Notes: generated by a model from the letters alone, not told the origin. DNA of 7,530 nt from Coriobacteriaceae bacterium AF08-21 (GCA_027687465.1 JAQCQR010000036.1:1-7530), one strand, 5' to 3'. Counted from the stretch's first letter, positions 1 to 6,252 are shown. Program-made: numbers and translations.

Positions 1-38
1 GGCAGATTGCCGCTCTGGCGGGTTTGCAGCGTCGAGCC

Positions 39-65
39 GTTACGCGGTTCGTAGAACCGCGTAAC
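39..65. terminator. Perfect 12-bp stem-loop at the end of queA (possible terminator)
   Basis: GTTACGCGGTTC (39-50) and its exact complement GAACCGCGTAAC (54-65) flank a 3-base loop, GTA. The right arm ends on the last base of the queA stop codon (65-67, read on the minus strand). A minus-strand transcript would therefore fold this hairpin immediately after translation ends. No T-tract follows on either strand, so it does not fit the classical intrinsic terminator. It could be a U-less or bidirectional terminator, or an mRNA 3'-end stabiliser. The stem is certain; the role is inferred from position. Bases 1-38 hold nothing else I can name. Confidence 0.45.
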
Positions 66-1282
66 TAACAAATGAGCATCGCGTCGCCAAAGCTGAAGAA
101 GCGGTAGCGCTCTTCGATAGCAGCGGCGTAGGCATCCATGATCTGGTCGCGGGTGGCAAGCGCGCTTACGAGCATCATGAGCGTGGAGCGCGGCACGTGG
201 AAGTTCGTGATCAGCGCGTCGACCACGTGATAGGTCGAGCCGGGCATGAGGTAGAGCTGCGTCGTAGCGTTCTCGCGCGCCACGATGTCGCCGCGGCCGA
301 GCGTATCGGCCCCATCCTCGCGGCCCTCAAAATAGCGCGCCGTCACGGCCGGATCGGACACCGGTGCCTCAGCGTCAAAGGCGCTCTCGAGCGAGCGTAC
401 TGCGGTGGTGCCGACGGCGATCACGCGGTGCCCCTCGGCCTTCGCCTTATGCACGGCGTCGACAACCTCCTGTGACACGTGGTAGCGCTCGGTGTGCATG
501 ACGTGCTGCGTGGGGTCGTCCTCCTCCACCAGACGGAAGGTATCAATACCCACCTCGAGCTCGACGGCGGCAAACTTCGCGCCCTTGGCCTCGATAGCGG
601 CCATGAGCTCGGGGGTAAAGTGCAGACCCGCCGTAGGAGCGGCAGCCGAGTGCTCCTCCTTCATGGCGTAGACGGTCTGGTACTTCTCGGGATCGTCCTC
701 GTAATCGGTAATGTAGGGCGGCAGCGGCACGTGACCGGCAGCATGAATGGCCTCGTCGAGCGTGCGCGGCTCGCCGGCGGCATTGCAGCCGGCCGGCTCA
801 AAGCGCACCAGACGGCCTCCGCGGCTATCGGAGACAAAGTCGATGACCTCGGCCGTCAGCACCACGGGAGCCCCCTCGGGCGCATGGGCGCCACCGGCGC
901 GATACTCAATCTGAGCACCGGGCTTCAGGCGCTTACCCGGCTTGACCAGGCACTCCCAAACGTGGCCCAGCGGGTCAACATCCTCACGGCGCTTGAGCAG
1001 CAGCGTCTCGACCACGCCACCCGAGCCGGCTTTGCGACCGATCAGGCGGGCCGGCATCACACGCGTCTTGTTGATGACGAGCACATCGCCCGGCTCGATA
1101 TAGTCGATGATGTCGCGGAAGATGCGGTGCTCAACGGTACCGCCGTGCTCCAGCGGCTTCCCCGCCTGGGAGCCTTTGCGATCCACCACCAGCAGGCGGC
1201 AGGAGTCGCGCGGCTCGGCAGGAGCCTGGGCAATCAGTTCCTCAGGAAGGTTGTAGTCAAAATCATCGGTACGCATAGACAC
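65..1282 (-). CDS. queA: S-adenosylmethionine:tRNA ribosyltransferase-isomerase QueA
   Basis: This cytoplasmic enzyme transfers the ribosyl moiety of S-adenosylmethionine to 7-aminomethyl-7-deazaguanine in the anticodon wobble position of tRNA(Asp/Asn/His/Tyr), forming epoxyqueuosine. The 405-aa product carries family signatures in order: DDFDYNLPEELIAQ near residue 6, PGDVLVINKTRVMPARLIGRK (64-84), GHVPLPPYI (183-191), AAPTAGLHFT (214-223), VIAVGTTAVRSLES (287-300), ITNFHVPRSTLMMLVSA (358-374) and YRFFSFGDAMLI at the C-terminus. E. coli QueA has 356 residues. The excess lies mainly at about 36-52, 130-140 and 303-340, which look like loop insertions. The usual HVGxGTF motif reads EVGIDTF here (243-249). 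The start is a GTG, chosen because AAGGAG lies 8 bases upstream; the in-frame ATG two codons later is 14 bases from that site. The gene lies 64 bp downstream of queH and is probably co-transcribed with it. Confidence 0.96.
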   Translation of the reverse strand: MSMRTDDFDYNLPEELIAQAPAEPRDSCRLLVVDRKGSQAGKPLEHGGTVEHRIFRDIIDYIEPGDVLVINKTRVMPARLIGRKAGSGGVVETLLLKRREDVDPLGHVWECLVKPGKRLKPGAQIEYRAGGAHAPEGAPVVLTAEVIDFVSDSRGGRLVRFEPAGCNAAGEPRTLDEAIHAAGHVPLPPYITDYEDDPEKYQTVYAMKEEHSAAAPTAGLHFTPELMAAIEAKGAKFAAVELEVGIDTFRLVEEDDPTQHVMHTERYHVSQEVVDAVHKAKAEGHRVIAVGTTAVRSLESAFDAEAPVSDPAVTARYFEGREDGADTLGRGDIVARENATTQLYLMPGSTYHVVDALITNFHVPRSTLMMLVSALATRDQIMDAYAAAIEERYRFFSFGDAMLIC

Positions 1283-1290
1283 GTCGGATA

Positions 1291-1296
1291 CTCCTT
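1291..1296 (-). promoter_or_regulatory. Ribosome binding site deciding the GTG start of queA
   Basis: AAGGAG on the minus strand lies 8 bases before GTG (1280-1282) and 14 bases before the alternative ATG (1274-1276). The spacing favours the GTG. Confidence 0.75.
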
Positions 1297-1346
1297 ATAT
1301 AGCTAAAGTCCGCTCTACATCCTAGCAGGCTGACGTCCCAAACGAA

Positions 1347-1928
1347 CTACTTTTTGGCGGCTTTGCGCTCGTCGCGGATGCGGGCGCGGTCCATGGCCGC
1401 CTCGACAGCAGAAAAGCGGCAGCCGCAGTAGTTCTGTCGATACATGCCCAGTTCGCGCGAACGGCGCGTAGCCTCGGGATAATACGGGCGAAAATCGCGA
1501 ATCACCGGGGTGAGCCCATGGGCGGCCGCCAAACGCTCAAGCACGTCATTGCAGGTGTCGAACAGCTGATACGGCGAGACGGCGAGCGTCGTACCCACAT
1601 ATTCAAACCTGCGCTCCTGGGCAACGCGGCATGCCTCGGCCAAGCGCAAGGCATAGCACGAGCGACAGCGACGGGGCCGATCGGCACCCAGCGGGGCCAC
1701 GCCGGCCTCCCAGCGCTCGCGGTCCTCCCCCGCCTCGATGAGCTCGATGTCGCCATCGGCACACCACCGGCGCAGCTCGTCCAGACGCCGCCGCCATTCA
1801 TCGCGCGGTTGAATATTGGGATTGGTCCAGCAAATCGTGGGCTCAAACCCCTCCTCGCGCAGCAGGCGAACCGGCTCAAGCGAGCATGGTGCACAGCACG
1901 CATGCAGCAACAACGACTTCATCGACAT
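1347..1928 (-). CDS. queH: Epoxyqueuosine reductase QueH (DUF208 family)
   Basis: QueH reduces epoxyqueuosine in tRNA to queuosine and is the non-homologous alternative to the cobalamin enzyme QueG. The 193-aa product is full length for the family. It shows the characteristic cysteine sets: HACCAPC (9-15), CRSCYALRL (88-96) and YCGCRFS (167-173). Family knowledge assigns these cysteines to an iron-sulfur cluster and a neighbouring iron site. VGTTLAVSPYQ (111-121) is also typical. Two start codons are possible: ATG at 1928, or ATG two codons inside at 1922, which has GGGG six bases upstream. The N-terminus is uncertain by two residues only. It lies 64 bp before queA and 61 bp after the DUF3267 gene, all on the same strand. 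Its product acts directly on the product of QueA, so an operon is likely. Confidence 0.95.
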   Translation of the reverse strand: MSMKSLLLHACCAPCSLEPVRLLREEGFEPTICWTNPNIQPRDEWRRRLDELRRWCADGDIELIEAGEDRERWEAGVAPLGADRPRRCRSCYALRLAEACRVAQERRFEYVGTTLAVSPYQLFDTCNDVLERLAAAHGLTPVIRDFRPYYPEATRRSRELGMYRQNYCGCRFSAVEAAMDRARIRDERKAAKK

Positions 1929-1989
1929 CCCCGTCCCAGAAAACTCACCCCGACATCATGGCAGCTAAAATAGCCCCGTCCCAAAAAGA
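1929..1989. repeat. Spacer with two copies of CCCCGTCCCA
   Basis: CCCCGTCCCA occurs at 1929-1938 and again at 1974-1983, 45 bases apart. Each is followed by an A-rich stretch (gAAAA and AAAAAG). On the transcribed minus strand these read TTTTyTGGGACGGGG. The distal copy begins within a few bases of the DUF3267 stop codon, and the other abuts the queH start and overlaps its poor ribosome-binding region. A related CGTCCCAAA lies at 1334-1342 after queH, and another at 7494-7502. The function is unknown. Confidence 0.5.
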
Positions 1990-2559
1990 CTACTTTGCGA
2001 AAAAGCGCACGCCAAAGGACGTATCCTCGCAGGCGACGATACGGCGGTCGCGCAGAATGGTCCGCACGTAATACCAATCACCCACACAGCCCGACAAGTG
2101 CAGACCAGCCGCCAGGTAGCACAGCAGCGGATAGTCCGAGAACGCAAACCCCAGGGCAAATGCTGTCGTCACAACAACCGTCGGCGCCAGGCAAACCGCC
2201 ATGTACCGCCGGCGCGAATACACAACGCCCTCGGCGCAGGCATAGATCATCGCCGTCTCGCGATTCGCCCCAAAGGTCACCTGCGCGCCCGCAGGCGCCA
2301 GCAGCTTAAAAAACACCGCATGCACCAGCTCGTGCACGGCAAACGATGCCATTGAGACCGCAGCCAAGCCGACTATCCAGCCCACGACAGCCATCCAGCC
2401 GCCCGCCTCAGCCGCGTCCAAGTCCGCAGGCCCGCCCAACAGCATAAACACCGGCACCAGGCACACGGCAAACACCGCGATCACGGCCATCCCCCACACG
2501 AAGCAAGCGTGTAGAAAATCCTCGTCCTCAAACGCATGTATGTTGGAAATCTCATTCAT
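1990..2559 (-). CDS. DUF3267-type membrane protein, putative zinc metallopeptidase
   Basis: The 189-aa protein is integral to the membrane. Hydrophobic segments lie at about 18-42, 55-75, 120-142 and 144-160. HELVH at 76-80 is the HExxH zinc-binding signature, located at the end of the second segment, as in the DUF3267 and site-2-protease-like groups. GCVGDWYYV (158-166) near the C-terminus supplies an aspartate (D161) that could be the third metal ligand; this is inferred from general family layout. No substrate can be named. The start ATG has no convincing Shine-Dalgarno sequence. A weak TATCCT box on the minus strand (2568-2573) ends 8 bases before the ATG, so a very short or absent leader is possible. 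It is the first gene of a same-strand run with queH and queA, but no functional link with queuosine is known. Confidence 0.8.
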   Translation of the reverse strand: MNEISNIHAFEDEDFLHACFVWGMAVIAVFAVCLVPVFMLLGGPADLDAAEAGGWMAVVGWIVGLAAVSMASFAVHELVHAVFFKLLAPAGAQVTFGANRETAMIYACAEGVVYSRRRYMAVCLAPTVVVTTAFALGFAFSDYPLLCYLAAGLHLSGCVGDWYYVRTILRDRRIVACEDTSFGVRFFAK

Positions 2560-2601
2560 AGCATCTTAGGATAGCGCCCCTGCCACGCACCCGCCCGCAT
2601 G

Positions 2602-2610
2602 TGCGATAAT
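2602..2610 (+). promoter_or_regulatory. Possible extended -10 promoter for the synthetase-methyltransferase operon
   Basis: TGCGATAAT is a good extended -10 match (TGnTATAAT with one mismatch). A partial -35, CTGCCA at 2580-2585, is 19 bases upstream, which is longer than optimal. Transcription would start near 2617 and give a leader of about 76 bases before the ATG at 2693. This also argues against translation starting further upstream, at 2609. The box is seen; promoter activity is inferred. Confidence 0.4.
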
Positions 2611-2682
2611 GTCGAACGATATGCACGAATTGACCACCGCGCCGCCGAACCCCGTGCCCGGCCGCGCTCTTACCTATATGCG

Positions 2683-2688
2683 AAGGAG
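2683..2688 (+). promoter_or_regulatory. Ribosome binding site deciding the start of the MetRS-like gene
   Basis: AAGGAG lies 4 bases before ATG 2693, slightly closer than usual. The in-frame ATGs at 2609 and 2621 have no such site, and the 28 residues they would add show no resemblance to a synthetase N-terminus. Confidence 0.75.
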
Positions 2689-2692
2689 TCCC

Positions 2693-4843
2693 ATGGCATC
2701 CAAATACTCCATGAACGACCGTCCCAGCTGGCCGCGCCGCGCCATCGTTACCGCCGGCGAGCCCTACGGCAACAAGGGTCTGCACTTTGGCCACGTCGGC
2801 GGCGTCTTTGTCCCGGCCGACTTCTTCGCCCGCTTCCTGCGCGACCGCCTGGGCCGCGAAAACGTCATCTTCACCTCGGGCACCGACTGCTACGGTTCGC
2901 CCATCATGGAGAGCTACCGCAAGCTCAAGGAGAACGAGGGCTACGACAAGTCCATCGGCGAGTATGTCGAGTCCAATCACTCCCGCCAGGCCACGACCCT
3001 CAACAACTACAACATCAGCTGCGACATCTACGGCGGCTCGGGCCTTGAGCCGGCGGCCCAGATCCACAACGAGGTGACTGCCGAGATTATCGAGCGCCTG
3101 CACGAGCAGGGCACCATCTCCAAGCGCTCCACGCTGCAGTTCTACGATGCCAAGGCCGGCACGTTCCTCAACGGCCGCCAGGTCATCGGCCGCTGCCCCA
3201 TCCAGGGCTGCAAGTCCGAGAAGGCTTATGCCGACGAGTGCGATCTGGGCCACCAGTTTGAGCCCGAGGAGCTCATCGCGCCCAAGAGCCAGCTCACCGG
3301 CGAGGTGCCCGAGCTGCGCCCGGTCGACAATCTCTACTTTGACCTGCCGGCCTACCTCGACTTTATGAAGACCTACACCGCCAAGCTCGCCCAGAACCCG
3401 CAGGTTCGCTCCGTGGTCTCCAAGACCATGGAGGAGTGGCTGCTGCCGGCTCAGCTCTACATCCAGAACAAGTTCCGCGAGGCCTTCGATGCCGTCGAGG
3501 ACCAGCTCCCCGAGCACACCGTGCTGGAGCCCGAGGGCAACAAGAGCAGCTTTACCGTCACCTTCCCCAGCTGGAAGGAGCGCGACGACGCCCACGCGGT
3601 GCTCGCCAACGGTGGCGTGCGCTTCCGCAGCGGCAAGGCACTCGTGCCCTTCCGCATCACCGGCAACATCGACTGGGGCGTTCCGGTGCCCGAGGTCGAT
3701 GGCGTCTCCGACGTCACCTGCTGGTGCTGGCCCGAGAGCCTGTGGGCGCCCATCAGCTATACGCGTACCGTGCTCGCGCGCGATGCCAAGGCCGCCGGCG
3801 TGACCGAGGGCGTCGCCGCCCAGGATGCCGCCCTCATGGGCGAGCCCGCCGCCGACTCCACGCAGGTGCCCGCACCCACCTACCAGCACAGCTCGCTCGA
3901 CTGGCGCGACTGGTGGTGCTCTGACGACGCTCAGATTTACCAGTTCATCGGTCAGGACAACATCTATTTCTACTGCATCGCGCAGACCGCCATGTGGGAG
4001 GCCCTGGGCTGGGACCTCACGCAGAGCACCGTCAGCGCCTGCTACCACCTGCTCTACATGGGCAAAAAGGCCAGCTCGTCCTCGCAGACGCCTCCCCCGC
4101 CGGCAGACGACCTGCTCAACCACTACACCTGCGAGCAGATGCGCGCGCACTGGCTGTCGCTCGGCCTATCCGAAAAGCCGGTGAGCTTTAGCCCCAAGGC
4201 ATACGACACGCGTGTGACCGGCAAGGACAAGGACGGCAACGAGGTACGCGCCTGCGACGACAAGCGCGTTATCGACCCGGCTCTTAAGGAGAGCGCGCTG
4301 CTGACCGGCGTGTTCAACCGTCTGGCCCGCAGCTGCTTCTACGGCGTCGCCGTCAAGGAAGGCGACGAGAGCCCCTACCGCAACGGCTGCATCCCCGCCG
4401 GTGCCGCTTCTGACACCGTGGTCGAAGCCGCCGAGCAGGCAGCTCTCGCCTTTGAGCAGGCTATGTACAAGTTCGAGACGCACCGCGCGCTTGCCGTGTG
4501 CGACGACTACCTGCGCGCCGCCAACAAGCGCTGGAGCGACGCTTCCAAGGCCGCCAACAAGCTCGAGGGTAACGAGGCAAACGCCGCAATGACGCAGGCG
4601 CTCGTCGACGCCTTTACCGAGCTGCGCGTGGCGACCGTGCTCATGCACGGCATCGTCCCTGCCGGCTGCGAGCTCATCTGCGAGTACTTCGACATCGACC
4701 CGGTCGCCTTCTTTAGCTGGGATAACATCTTCGCCTCCACGGATGAGTTTGTGGAGAGCTTGGGCGAGAAGCCCGGCGAGCACCGCGTAAAGCCGCTGCC
4801 CCCGCGCTTCGACTTCTTTAGCAAGCACGAGAGCCAGTACTAA
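2693..4843 (+). CDS. Divergent methionyl-tRNA synthetase-like class I tRNA ligase (metG-like)
   Basis: The 716-aa protein follows the MetRS plan. AGEPYGNKGLHFGHVGG (21-37) matches the MetRS first motif, with HFGH as the HIGH box. A zinc-knuckle-like insert uses C168, C173, C183 and H187, where MetRS normally has CxxC...CxxC. PEELIAP and GEVPELRPVDNLYFDL (190-217) follow, then NIDWGVPVP (325-333), WAPISY (351-356) and FIGQDNIYFY (418-427). The second class I motif, normally KMSKS, reads KKASSSS (458-464) and is followed by QTPPPP. About 55 residues at roughly 260-315 have no counterpart in standard MetRS. The C-terminal helical domain keeps FNRLAR (N542, R546) and a tryptophan (W614), matching the E. 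coli MetRS anticodon contacts N391, R395 and W461. It presumably charges tRNA(Met), but the degraded loop leaves open a paralogue with an altered role. The start at 2693 has AAGGAG upstream. The methyltransferase gene follows 36 bp downstream. Confidence 0.85.
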   Translation: MASKYSMNDRPSWPRRAIVTAGEPYGNKGLHFGHVGGVFVPADFFARFLRDRLGRENVIFTSGTDCYGSPIMESYRKLKENEGYDKSIGEYVESNHSRQATTLNNYNISCDIYGGSGLEPAAQIHNEVTAEIIERLHEQGTISKRSTLQFYDAKAGTFLNGRQVIGRCPIQGCKSEKAYADECDLGHQFEPEELIAPKSQLTGEVPELRPVDNLYFDLPAYLDFMKTYTAKLAQNPQVRSVVSKTMEEWLLPAQLYIQNKFREAFDAVEDQLPEHTVLEPEGNKSSFTVTFPSWKERDDAHAVLANGGVRFRSGKALVPFRITGNIDWGVPVPEVDGVSDVTCWCWPESLWAPISYTRTVLARDAKAAGVTEGVAAQDAALMGEPAADSTQVPAPTYQHSSLDWRDWWCSDDAQIYQFIGQDNIYFYCIAQTAMWEALGWDLTQSTVSACYHLLYMGKKASSSSQTPPPPADDLLNHYTCEQMRAHWLSLGLSEKPVSFSPKAYDTRVTGKDKDGNEVRACDDKRVIDPALKESALLTGVFNRLARSCFYGVAVKEGDESPYRNGCIPAGAASDTVVEAAEQAALAFEQAMYKFETHRALAVCDDYLRAANKRWSDASKAANKLEGNEANAAMTQALVDAFTELRVATVLMHGIVPAGCELICEYFDIDPVAFFSWDNIFASTDEFVESLGEKPGEHRVKPLPPRFDFFSKHESQY

Positions 4844-4879
4844 ACACTCGACATGTAATGGAATGGGAAGGAAAGACGG

Positions 4880-5983
4880 ATGTCCAAGCCGCGTCGTCGT
4901 AAGCAGAAAAAGCAGGTCAAGGCCGAGCTCAAGCTCAGGCAGTTTGCCGCCACCGAGCTTTCCGACCAGCTTGCCGCCCTTCCTTGCGCCGCCGACCTGC
5001 CGCGCTTTATGGTCGACACGGTCGCCGGCGCCTATGCGCCCGCCGATGCCGAGCTCATGATCGAGGGCTTCGGCGCCGCGGCCACACGCCCGGTCACGCT
5101 GCGCGCCAACACGCTCAAGGCAACCGCCGAGGACATCGCTGCGGCGCTCGATGCCGCCGGCATCGCCCACAACGCTGTCGCCTGGTACCCGGACGCCTTT
5201 ATCCTGCCCGAGGCCCAGGTTTCCGATCTGTGGGATCTCGACATCTACCGCGACGGCAAAATCTACCTGCAGAGCCTGTCGTCCATGATGCCGCCGCTGG
5301 TCCTGGGCGCACAGGCAGGCGAGGACATCCTGGACATGTGCGCAGCCCCCGGTGGCAAGACGACGCAGATCGCCGCCCTCACGCAGGGGCAGGCGCACCT
5401 TACCGCCTGCGAGATGAGCATTCCCCGCGCCGAGAAGCTCGAAGCCAACCTCCACCGCCAAGGCGCAAAAAACGTGCCCGTCATGCGCATCGACGCACGC
5501 GAGCTCGACGAGTTCTTCCGCTTTGACCGCATCCTGCTCGACGCCCCCTGCACCGGCACGGGCACCGTCATCAGCGGCAACGAGAAAAGCCTGCGCGGCC
5601 TGACCGAGCAGCTGCTGAGCAAGTGTGCCCGCTCGCAGCGAGCACTTCTGGACCGCGCCATGGGAGCCCTTAAACCGGGCGGCACGCTCGTCTATTCGAC
5701 TTGTTCGATCTTGCCGCAGGAAAACGAGGACGCCCTGCAAGAGGCCCTCGACAAGCACATGGATTGCGAGCTTATCCCCCTCGACGGCACGCCGAGCGAA
5801 AGTGAAACGCGCCGTGCTCAGGAAGTTGGCGAAGAGCCACGCATCGAGTGCAACGCCCTCACCGAGGCCATCGCCGCCAGCCACGTCTCGTCCGTCGCCA
5901 ACGGTATGCCCGGCACGCTGACCATTCCGCCTAGCCGCGACTTTGAGGGCTTCTACATTGCCCTGATCCGAAAACGCAGCTAG
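4880..5983 (+). CDS. RsmB/NOP-family RNA cytosine-5 methyltransferase (RsmF-like)
   Basis: This is a SAM-dependent m5C methyltransferase acting on RNA, most likely 16S rRNA. The 367-aa protein begins with a lysine/arginine-rich tail (3-18) expected to contact RNA, then an N-terminal domain containing PVTLRANTLK (71-80). The Rossmann-like catalytic core has the SAM loop DMCAAPGGKTTQ (152-163). Motif IV, DAPCTGTGT (221-229), carries the product-release cysteine C224. Motif VI, VYSTCSILPQENE (271-283), carries the nucleophile C275. The C-terminal GTLTIPPSRDFEGFYIALIRK-like ending (from 345) is also typical. There is no long C-terminal RNA-binding domain as in E. coli RsmF, so the exact target base cannot be assigned. 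AAGGA lies 7 bases before the ATG. The 36-bp gap after the synthetase-like gene suggests one transcript carrying both translation-related genes. Confidence 0.92.
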   Translation: MSKPRRRKQKKQVKAELKLRQFAATELSDQLAALPCAADLPRFMVDTVAGAYAPADAELMIEGFGAAATRPVTLRANTLKATAEDIAAALDAAGIAHNAVAWYPDAFILPEAQVSDLWDLDIYRDGKIYLQSLSSMMPPLVLGAQAGEDILDMCAAPGGKTTQIAALTQGQAHLTACEMSIPRAEKLEANLHRQGAKNVPVMRIDARELDEFFRFDRILLDAPCTGTGTVISGNEKSLRGLTEQLLSKCARSQRALLDRAMGALKPGGTLVYSTCSILPQENEDALQEALDKHMDCELIPLDGTPSESETRRAQEVGEEPRIECNALTEAIAASHVSSVANGMPGTLTIPPSRDFEGFYIALIRKRS

Positions 5984-6007
5984 CGCACGGATCCAAAACT
6001 CAACAAG

Positions 6008-6178
6008 CTATCTCTGTGCGCGTTTGCCCTGCTGGTCGCGATGCTGTTTAAGCATCGCGCGCTCCTTGCGTTCGACCCTTTTGCCCTTAATGGCCGTGAC
6101 CACAAAGTAGATGACCGCGGCGGCAACGATTGCGCCCACACACAGGCCAATCGAGCCCAACATTGCTGTCAATTCCAT
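6008..6178 (-). CDS. Small single-span membrane protein, 56 aa, function unknown
   Basis: Reading the minus strand from ATG at 6178 to TAG at 6008 gives a 56-residue protein. Residues 1-6 are a short acidic/polar start, MELTAM. About 7-30 form one continuous hydrophobic helix (for example GLCVGAIVAAAVIYFVV, 11-27). Residues 31-56 are strongly basic (KGKRVERKER and onward). The positive-inside rule places the C-terminal tail in the cytoplasm. AGAGGTGA lies 6 bases before the ATG, a good ribosome binding site. A TGCTATCTT box on the same strand (6211-6219) could serve as an extended -10. The gene converges with the methyltransferase gene, with only 24 bp between their stops. I recognise no family. 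The combination of ribosome binding site, hydrophobic helix and charged tail makes a real gene more likely than a chance frame. Confidence 0.7.
   Translation of the reverse strand: MELTAMLGSIGLCVGAIVAAAVIYFVVTAIKGKRVERKERAMLKQHRDQQGKRAQR
6037..6059. repeat. 9-bp perfect inverted repeat inside the small membrane-protein gene
   Basis: CGCGATGCT (6037-6045) and AGCATCGCG (6051-6059) surround a 5-base loop, GTTTA. It lies 54 bases past the methyltransferase stop on the plus strand, within the coding sequence of the convergent small gene. No T-run follows in either direction. It may slow or end transcription of the upstream operon, or may simply be a coding hairpin. Confidence 0.35.
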
Positions 6179-6210
6179 ACCGCGTCACCTCTCTTTTAAA
6201 CGGGACTTTC

Positions 6211-6219
6211 AAGATAGCA
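6211..6219 (-). promoter_or_regulatory. Possible extended -10 for the small membrane-protein gene
   Basis: On the minus strand this reads TGCTATCTT, an extended -10 with two mismatches in the hexamer. It lies 32 bases upstream of the ATG at 6178, leaving room for the ribosome binding site. I see no clear -35. This is a weak prediction. Confidence 0.3.
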
Positions 6220-6252
6220 CCTCGATCCCCGCCACCACAGCTCCTTCACGTT

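Noticed and set aside
39..65. T-arm or 3' end of a tRNA gene
   Set aside because: The GGTTC stretch recalls a T-arm, but the perfect stem is too long, the loop is only 3 bases, and no D-arm, anticodon arm or acceptor pairing precedes it.
3..68. C-terminal end of a plus-strand gene (open frame from base 3 to TAA at 66-68)
   Set aside because: Only 21 codons are visible and their usage is unlike the neighbouring genes, so it cannot be supported without the sequence to the left. It is mentioned only as context for the hairpin.
479..1306. Plus-strand open frame opposite queA
   Set aside because: It is a shadow of queA; the opposite strand carries every QueA signature.
1283..1346. Separate promoter for queA in the queH-queA spacer
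   Set aside because: TAGGAT and TATATA boxes exist on the minus strand, but neither has a properly spaced -35; the TATATA overlaps the ribosome binding site.
2609..2692. 28-residue N-terminal extension of the MetRS-like gene starting at ATG 2609
   Set aside because: It has no ribosome binding site, begins inside the probable -10 box, and the added residues do not resemble a synthetase. ATG 2693 has AAGGAG upstream.
2611..2692. T-box or other riboswitch leader for the synthetase gene
   Set aside because: The leader from the predicted start is only about 76 bases. I see no T-box sequence, no antiterminator and no terminator with a U-tract.
2552..4150. Long open frame antisense to the MetRS-like gene
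   Set aside because: It is a product of high GC content at third positions opposite a well-supported gene. The translation is low-complexity, with no motifs.
4166..5884. Long minus-strand open frame across the synthetase and methyltransferase genes
   Set aside because: It lies opposite two genes with clear family motifs and has no recognisable domain of its own.
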